8,673 bases of DNA from Pseudomonadota bacterium (GTDB lineage Bacteria > Pseudomonadota > Alphaproteobacteria > Rhizobiales > Xanthobacteraceae). Under the pieces are notes generated by a model, which did not search any database, was not told where the DNA came from, and saw only the letters and a program-made list of their open reading frames with translations. How positions within the stretch are numbered: the first letter of the stretch is position 1; every line of letters starts with the position of its first letter. Below are positions 3,679 through 8,673 of this stretch, one piece after another. The stretch is taken from the NCBI GenBank assembly GCA_023432845.1, contig JAEZEY010000298.1, positions 1-8,673 on the forward strand, given 5' to 3'. Made by a program: the position numbers and the translations under genes.

Positions 3679-6486
3679 ATGAAGCTCCTGCTGGTCACCT
3701 TTCTTCCTTTTCTCGGCGCCCTGCTACCGCCCATCGCCATCAAGGCCGGACGCAATGTCTGCACGGCGGCGACCGCCGCCGTCACCGCGCTGACGCTCGT
3801 CATTCTGCTGACCGAGGCGCCGACGGTCTATTCGGGCGGCGTGGCGCGCATGGACATTCCATGGCTGCCGCAGCTCGGCCTGTCGCTGTCATTCTTCGTT
3901 GACGGGCTCGGACTGTTCTTCGCGACACTGATCCTGGCCATCGGCCTTCTGGTCATTCTCTATGCGCGCTTCTATCTGGATCGCGACGATCCGATGGGCC
4001 GCTTCTTCTGCTACCTGCTGCTGTTTCAGGGTTCGATGGTCGGCATTGTCCTCAGCGACAATATCCTGCTGCTCGTCGTGTTCTGGGAGCTCACCAGCCT
4101 CACCTCATTCCTGCTGATCGGCTACTGGTATCACCTGCCGGCGTCGCGCGTCGGCGCGCTCATGGCGCTGGTGGTCACGGGCGCAGGCGGCCTGGCGCTG
4201 ATCGGCGGCATGCTGCTGCTCGGTCATATCGCCGGCACCTTCCAGCTCAGCGAAATCCTGAACCGCGGCGACCTCATCCAGGCGTCACCGCTCTACCTGC
4301 CGGCGCTGCTCCTGATCCTGCTCGGCGCCTTCACTAAGTCGGCGCAGTTTCCGTTCCACTTCTGGCTGCCGCACGCCATGGCGGCGCCGACGCCGGTGTC
4401 CGCCTATCTGCACTCCGCGACCATGGTGAAGGCGGGCGTCTTCCTGCTCGCCCGGCTGTGGCCGGCTTTGTCCGGCACGCCGGAATGGTTCCTCATCGTC
4501 TCGCTGACCGGCCTCGTTACCATGGTCATCGCGGCCTGGATCGCGCTGTTCAAGGATGACCTCAAGGGCCTGCTCGCCTTCTCGACTGTCAGCCATCTCG
4601 GCCTGCTGACCATGTTGCTCGGCTTCGGCACCCGCATGGGCGTGGTCGCGGCCGTGTTCCACATTCTCAATCACGCGACCTTCAAGGCGGCACTGTTCAT
4701 GTCCGCCGGCATCGTCGATCACGAGACCGGCACGCGCGATATCCGCCGGCTCGGCGGCCTGCGCCATCTGATGCCGATCACCGCCGGCCTCGCCATTGTC
4801 GCCGCGGCGTCGATGGCCGGCGTGCCGTTGCTCAACGGCTTCCTGTCGAAGGAGATGATGCTGGAGGAAGCGGCGCACACGGTTTACGCCGGCCAGGCGT
4901 GGCTGTTCCCGCTGTTCGCAACCATCGGCGCGCTGCTGTCGGCGGCCTATTCGGCACGGCTCATCTTCCATGTTTTCTTCGGCGAGGAGCGGCACGACTA
5001 TCCGCATCATCCGCATGACCCGCCGATCGGCATGTGGCTGCCGGTGGCGATCCTGGTCGTGCCGGTCATCGCCATCGGCGTGTTGCCGGCGGTGTTCGCC
5101 GGATCGATCGTCGAGACGACGGCGCGCGCGGTCACCGGCGGCGCTTTGCCCGAGTATCATCTCGCTCTGTGGCACGGCCTGACGCCGGCGCTGGGCATGA
5201 GCGTCATCGCCATCGGCGGCGGCCTTGCGCTGCTGTGGGGCTATACAAGCGCCAACCGCATCCGGCTGTCGATGCCGCGCCCCGACGCGATGACCATGTT
5301 CACCGCTGCCATCGCCGGCATGGTGCGCATGGCGAGGGCGGTGATGAGCCGCCTCGATGACGGATATTTGCCGCGCTACATGGCAGTGGTGGTCTGCACC
5401 ATCGGCGTCTTCGGCCTCGCCGGCTTCCTGCATGCCGGCCTGGTGTCGATTGCGGGCGACCGCGCCACGCTGCCGGCAACGCTTCCGGCAACGACCGGCT
5501 GGGTGCTGCTGCTGCTGGCCTGCGGCCTGATCGTCTGGCGGCACCATGACCGCTTCCTGGCGCTCATCATCACCAGCATTGTCGGTCTCATGGTGTCGCT
5601 CGCCTTCCTGCAGTTCTCGGCGCCCGATCTCGCCCTCACCCAGATTTCGGTCGAGGTCGTGACGACGATCCTGCTGCTGCTGGCGATCAATCTGTTGCCG
5701 CGCACGACACCGGATGAGATGCCGATGCGCTCGAAGATTGGGGCGGGGACGCTGGCCGTGGTCGGCGGCTTCGGTGTCGCGGCGCTCGCTTATGCGGTCA
5801 TGACGCGCGGCTTCGAGACGATTTCCGGCTATCACATCGAACAGTCGAAGCCGGGCGGCGGCGGCACCAATGTGGTCAACGTTATTCTGGTCGACTTCCG
5901 CGGCTACGATACCTTCGGCGAAATCATCGTCCTGGCGATCGCGGCGCTCACCATCTTCGCGCTGCTGGACTCGGCGATGAATGGCGCCGCGGCGCGCCGT
6001 CTCGCGCGGGTGCGCATTGCGCCGCAGGCGCACGATCCGCATCCGCTGCTGCTGGTCGTCGTCGCACGCGTATTGCTGCCGCTGGCGCTGATGGTCGGCG
6101 TCTACATCCTCCTGCGAGGGCACAACATGCCCGGCGGCGGCTTCATCGCCGGTCTCATCGTCGCCATCGCGTTCCTCATGCAATACATGGCGAGCGGTTA
6201 CGTATGGGCGAGCCACCGTGCCCGCGTTGACGCCCATGTCATGATCGGCGGCGGCGTCCTGATCGCCGGCGCGACCGGTATCGCCTCACTTGTGTTCGAC
6301 CGCCCGTTCCTGACCAGCACATTCGGCTATTTCCACCTGCCGCTGTTCGGCGAAGTGGAACTGGCCTCGGCTATGGCTTTCGATCTCGGCGTGTTCTTCA
6401 CCGTGGTCGGTACCTGCCTGCTCGCGCTCGGGACCCTGTCCCGCGTCGAAGAGCGTGCGGAGCAGGCAGAGGCGCGCGCCCAATGA
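3679..6486 (+). CDS. mrpA: Mrp Na+(K+)/H+ antiporter, fused subunits A and B
   Basis: The 935-residue product is the large subunit of a multi-gene monovalent cation/proton antiporter in the inner membrane. Residues ~1-480 are the NuoL-like proton-translocating part, with FWELTS (E137), GAFTKSAQFPFHFWLPHAMAAPTPVSAYLHSATMVKAG in two parts giving K220 and K251, HILNHATFKAALF (H328, H332, K336) and FLSKEMM (K391, E392). Residues ~600-770 are the MbhD/MbhE-like part, with SAPDLALTQISVEV (D650, E659) and RGYDTFGEII (E748). Residues ~788-925 are an MnhB domain, with ARVLLPLALMVGVYILLRG and GHNMPGGGFIAGLI (814-827). MrpB is thus fused, the 'group 2' arrangement common in proteobacteria. An in-frame stop directly precedes ATG 3679, fixing the start at or after it; the Shine-Dalgarno is poor. 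The stop overlaps mrpC (ATGA). The polar tail after ~920 (SRVEERAEQAEARAQ) is cytoplasmic. All key charged residues expected are present. Confidence 0.97.
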   Translation: MKLLLVTFLPFLGALLPPIAIKAGRNVCTAATAAVTALTLVILLTEAPTVYSGGVARMDIPWLPQLGLSLSFFVDGLGLFFATLILAIGLLVILYARFYLDRDDPMGRFFCYLLLFQGSMVGIVLSDNILLLVVFWELTSLTSFLLIGYWYHLPASRVGALMALVVTGAGGLALIGGMLLLGHIAGTFQLSEILNRGDLIQASPLYLPALLLILLGAFTKSAQFPFHFWLPHAMAAPTPVSAYLHSATMVKAGVFLLARLWPALSGTPEWFLIVSLTGLVTMVIAAWIALFKDDLKGLLAFSTVSHLGLLTMLLGFGTRMGVVAAVFHILNHATFKAALFMSAGIVDHETGTRDIRRLGGLRHLMPITAGLAIVAAASMAGVPLLNGFLSKEMMLEEAAHTVYAGQAWLFPLFATIGALLSAAYSARLIFHVFFGEERHDYPHHPHDPPIGMWLPVAILVVPVIAIGVLPAVFAGSIVETTARAVTGGALPEYHLALWHGLTPALGMSVIAIGGGLALLWGYTSANRIRLSMPRPDAMTMFTAAIAGMVRMARAVMSRLDDGYLPRYMAVVVCTIGVFGLAGFLHAGLVSIAGDRATLPATLPATTGWVLLLLACGLIVWRHHDRFLALIITSIVGLMVSLAFLQFSAPDLALTQISVEVVTTILLLLAINLLPRTTPDEMPMRSKIGAGTLAVVGGFGVAALAYAVMTRGFETISGYHIEQSKPGGGGTNVVNVILVDFRGYDTFGEIIVLAIAALTIFALLDSAMNGAAARRLARVRIAPQAHDPHPLLLVVVARVLLPLALMVGVYILLRGHNMPGGGFIAGLIVAIAFLMQYMASGYVWASHRARVDAHVMIGGGVLIAGATGIASLVFDRPFLTSTFGYFHLPLFGEVELASAMAFDLGVFFTVVGTCLLALGTLSRVEERAEQAEARAQ

Positions 6487-6884
6487 GCATGGAATTCCTC
6501 ATGGCAACCGGGATCGGCGCCCTGACCGCGGCCGGCCTGTATCTCATTCTGCTGCGGCGGACCTTCCCGGTGGTGGTGGGCCTCTCCTTCCTGTCCTATG
6601 CGGTGAACGTTTTTCTGTTCACGATGGGGCGGCTCACCATCGACAGGCCACCCATCGTCGATCCGACCCAGCAGGGCTACACCGACCCGCTGCCGCAGGC
6701 GCTGGTCCTGACCGCCATCGTCATAACGTTCGGCATGACGGCGCTGATCGTCGTGCTGTCACTGCGGGCCTTTCTGGAAACGGGCAACGATGACGTGACG
6801 CTTGACGTCGCGCCCGAGCCCGAAACGTCCGGCAGGAACGGCGCCGAGAACGGCACCGAGAACCGCACCGAGGCTTCGCGATGA
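6483..6884 (+). CDS. mrpC: Mrp antiporter subunit C (NuoK-like)
   Basis: The product is 133 residues with three membrane helices (about 5-24, 29-49, 73-97), homologous to NuoK of respiratory complex I. The signature TDPLPQALVLTAIVITFGMTA (67-87) is characteristic of MrpC/MnhC. It is part of the membrane antiporter complex with MrpA and MrpD. The ATG overlaps the mrpA stop by four bases, and a second in-frame ATG is two codons downstream. The C-terminal ~30 residues are hydrophilic and acidic and include a tandem repeat NGAE-NGTE-NRTE from a 12-base DNA repeat, making this subunit slightly longer than the usual 110-125 residues. Its stop overlaps the mrpD start (ATGA), so translation of A, C and D is coupled. 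Confidence 0.95.
   Translation: MSMEFLMATGIGALTAAGLYLILLRRTFPVVVGLSFLSYAVNVFLFTMGRLTIDRPPIVDPTQQGYTDPLPQALVLTAIVITFGMTALIVVLSLRAFLETGNDDVTLDVAPEPETSGRNGAENGTENRTEASR
6837..6872 (+). repeat. Three tandem 12-base units in the 3' end of mrpC
   Basis: The units AACGGCGCCGAG, AACGGCACCGAG and AACCGCACCGAG differ from each other by one or two bases and stay in frame, encoding NGAE, NGTE and NRTE in the hydrophilic tail of MrpC. Being 12 bases long, gain or loss of a unit would keep the frame. It is probably a slippage product in a tolerant tail, ending eight bases before the mrpD start. Confidence 0.85.
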
Positions 6885-8404
6885 CGAATCCTTGGCTCAT
6901 CGCTCCGGTCGCCATACCGGCCATGACCGCCGCCTTCCTGGTGCTGGCGTTGCGTCACAGCCTTGCGGCTCAGCGAGTCGTGTCAGTCGCGGCGACTTTC
7001 TGTCAGCTTGCCGTCGCCATCGGGCTCTATGTCATCGCGAGCGATGGCGAACTGCGCACCTATCTGCTCGGCAACTGGCCGGCGCCTTTCGGCATCGTAC
7101 TGGTGCTGGACCGTCTCGCCGCCATCATGCTGCTGCTCACCGCGTTGCTCGCCTCCGGCATCGCGCTGGCCGCCATCGGCGAGTGGGACAAGCGCGGCCG
7201 CCATTTCCACGCGCTGTTCCAGTTTCAATTGCTCGGCGTCAACGGCGCGTTCCTGACCGGCGACCTGTTCAATCTGTTCGTGTTCTTCGAGGTGCTGCTG
7301 ATCGCCTCCTACGGCCTGATGCTGCACGGTGGCGGCGCCCACCGTCTCAAGGCCGGCTTCCATTACATCGGCATCAACCTGATCGGCTCGACGGTGTTCC
7401 TGTTCGCGGCCGGTGCGATCTACGCCGCCACCGGCACGCTGAATATGGCCGACCTCGCGGCGAAGGTGCCGCTCGTCACCGAGGCCAACCGGCCCCTGCT
7501 GGCGGCGGGCGCCCTGCTACTGCTGACCGTGTTTGCCACCAAGTCGGCGATGGTGCCGCTGCAATGGTGGCTGCCGACCGCCTACGGATCGACCTCGCCG
7601 CCGGTCGCCGCGATGTTCGCCATCATGACCAAGGTCGGCGCCTATTCGATCATTCGCGTCTATACGCTGATCTTCGGCGCCGAAGCCGGCGCGCTGGCCG
7701 ACATCGCCGCGCCGTGGCTTCTGCCGGCCGGCATCCTGACGCTGGTCTTCGGCACGATCGGCGTGCTGGCGGCCCGCCGCGTCGTCGATCTCGTCTGTTA
7801 CTCGCTGATCGCCTCGATGGGCACGGTGCTGATCGCCATCGGCCTGACCAGCGAGACCGCCCTTGCTGCCGCGATGTATTACGCCTTGCAGAGCACCATC
7901 GCCAGCGCGGCTCTGTTCCTGCTGGCCGGCCTTCTCACGCCGGAGAAAGACAGCCGCGTCGGCTTTGCGTGGCTGCCGCGATACGCCACGTTGTTTGCCG
8001 GCTTCTATTTCCTGCTCGCCATCGCAACGGTCGGCCTGCCGCCGCTTGCCGGCTTCATTGGCAAGCTGCTTATCCTCGACGCCGGGCGCGCCGCCTCCTC
8101 GACCGTCGTCGTTTGGTCGGCGATCCTGATCACGAGCCTGCTGCTGACGATCGGCTTCGCGCGCACCGGCATGCAGATATTCTGGAACCCCTCGCCGACG
8201 CCCGATGAACCGCCGCAACGCGCCGTTCCCGGCGGTCCGGTCGCGGTGATCGCCGGCATGCTTGTCGTGATCGCCGTGCTCAGCGTTTTCGCCGACGCGG
8301 TGATGGACGATCTGACCGCCATGGCGGAACAACTTCGCGCGCCGCAACGCTATATCGCAGCGGTGCTGCGGGCGCAGGTCACCATGAATGTGACGGGAGA
8401 GTAG
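6881..8404 (+). CDS. mrpD: Mrp antiporter subunit D (NuoM/NuoN-like)
   Basis: The 507-residue product, of normal length, is a proton-conducting membrane subunit related to NuoM/NuoN and to the N-terminal half of MrpA. Motifs in order: GDLFNLFVFFEVLLIASYGL (127-146) with essential-type E137; TVFATKSAMVPLQWWLPTAY (216-235) with K221; AMFAIMTKVGAYSIIRVYTL (244-263) with K251; YYALQSTIASAALFLLAG (333-350); and GLPPLAGFIGKLLIL (385-399) with K395. About 14 membrane helices are expected from the hydrophobicity. Q337 stands where I recall a histidine in many MrpD proteins (YxxHS), a possible local variation in the proton path. The start overlaps the mrpC stop (ATGA). The C-terminal ~30 residues (MDDLTAMAEQLRAPQRY...) are amphipathic, as usual for the family. 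The overall call is secure. Confidence 0.97.
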   Translation: MTNPWLIAPVAIPAMTAAFLVLALRHSLAAQRVVSVAATFCQLAVAIGLYVIASDGELRTYLLGNWPAPFGIVLVLDRLAAIMLLLTALLASGIALAAIGEWDKRGRHFHALFQFQLLGVNGAFLTGDLFNLFVFFEVLLIASYGLMLHGGGAHRLKAGFHYIGINLIGSTVFLFAAGAIYAATGTLNMADLAAKVPLVTEANRPLLAAGALLLLTVFATKSAMVPLQWWLPTAYGSTSPPVAAMFAIMTKVGAYSIIRVYTLIFGAEAGALADIAAPWLLPAGILTLVFGTIGVLAARRVVDLVCYSLIASMGTVLIAIGLTSETALAAAMYYALQSTIASAALFLLAGLLTPEKDSRVGFAWLPRYATLFAGFYFLLAIATVGLPPLAGFIGKLLILDAGRAASSTVVVWSAILITSLLLTIGFARTGMQIFWNPSPTPDEPPQRAVPGGPVAVIAGMLVVIAVLSVFADAVMDDLTAMAEQLRAPQRYIAAVLRAQVTMNVTGE

Positions 8405-8407
8405 GCC

Positions 8408-8673
8408 ATGCGAATCTTCCTGCGCCACCCGGTACTGATCGCGGTCCTCGCCCTGGTGTGGGTGCTGCTGGTCAACGATTTCTCCTGGGGCGCACTCGTC
8501 TTCGGGGTGCTGCTCGGCGTCGCCATCACCGCGATCACCACGTCCTATTGGCCGAAGGGCGTGAAGCTGCAGAACCCGCTGGCCATGATCGAGTACGCCG
8601 GCATCGTGCTGTGGGACATCGTCGTGTCCAATGTGCAGGTTGCCTATCTGGTGCTGTTTCGCCGCGGCGACAG
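8408..8673 (+). CDS. mrpE: Mrp antiporter subunit E, N-terminal part (partial at window end)
   Basis: The first 88 codons are present; the family is normally about 160 residues. The frame starts at ATG 8408, three bases after the mrpD stop, with GGGAG (8395-8399) at good spacing. Two closely packed hydrophobic helices (about 8-43) are followed by SYWPKG and the diagnostic LWDIVVSNVQVAYLVL (68-83), a hallmark of MrpE/MnhE. MrpE is a small membrane subunit needed for assembly or full activity of the antiporter. mrpF and mrpG are expected to follow outside the window. Confidence 0.95.
   Translation, partial: MRIFLRHPVLIAVLALVWVLLVNDFSWGALVFGVLLGVAITAITTSYWPKGVKLQNPLAMIEYAGIVLWDIVVSNVQVAYLVLFRRGD

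Noticed and set aside
4285..6237. A 650-codon minus-strand open frame opposite mrpA
   Set aside because: Its translation is Arg/His/Gln/Asp/Glu-rich with no domain pattern, the usual antisense shadow of a GC-rich membrane protein gene; mrpA on the + strand has clear family motifs.
6802..8208. A 468-codon + strand open frame overlapping mrpC and mrpD
   Set aside because: Arg-rich translation in the +1 frame of mrpD; mrpD itself is unmistakable, so this is a shadow.
7517..8428. A 303-codon minus-strand open frame opposite mrpD
   Set aside because: Charged, repetitive composition without motifs, antisense shadow of mrpD.
1..8673. CRISPR arrays, insertion sequences or phage genes
   Set aside because: No regularly spaced repeats, no terminal inverted repeats with transposase and no phage-like genes are visible.

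Overview
The window reads as chromosomal DNA of a high-GC alphaproteobacterium, most likely of the Hyphomicrobiales (Bradyrhizobium/Xanthobacteraceae-like). This is an inference from base composition, the fused MrpA-MrpB antiporter type and an FNR/FixK-like box; nothing in the window fixes the genus. All genes run on the + strand.

Layout. (1) Bases 1-154 hold the last ~50 codons of an EamA/DMT-type membrane transporter. (2) A complete tRNA-Arg (anticodon CCG, CCA encoded) lies at 245-321. (3) After 273 bases without a convincing gene, but with an FNR/FixK-like box, comes a compact cassette at 595-3396: a two-domain universal stress protein, two adjacent DUF1538 membrane proteins, and a short PII-like protein whose start overlaps the preceding stop (ATGA). 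(4) A 282-base gap (3397-3678) has weak hairpins and an AT-rich patch. (5) From 3679 to the window end runs a tightly coupled Mrp-type Na+(K+)/H+ antiporter operon: a 935-residue MrpA-MrpB fusion, MrpC, MrpD, and the first 88 codons of MrpE. MrpF and MrpG are expected just beyond the window.

How the genes may work together. The Mrp complex exchanges cytoplasmic Na+ (or K+) for external protons and supports alkali/salt tolerance and pH homeostasis. The DUF1538 pair looks like two matching halves of one membrane transporter or channel, each with the same three acidic motifs (GxxxxxxEP, D(A/S)GxxATS, DGFG). The PII-like protein, translationally coupled to the second half, is probably its cytosolic regulator, as GlnK is for AmtB or SbtB for SbtA. 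The upstream Usp may bind ATP, although both of its nucleotide motifs carry substitutions. The DUF1538-DUF1538-PII cassette is the best candidate in this window for an uncharacterised system. Its substrate and ligand cannot be read from the sequence.
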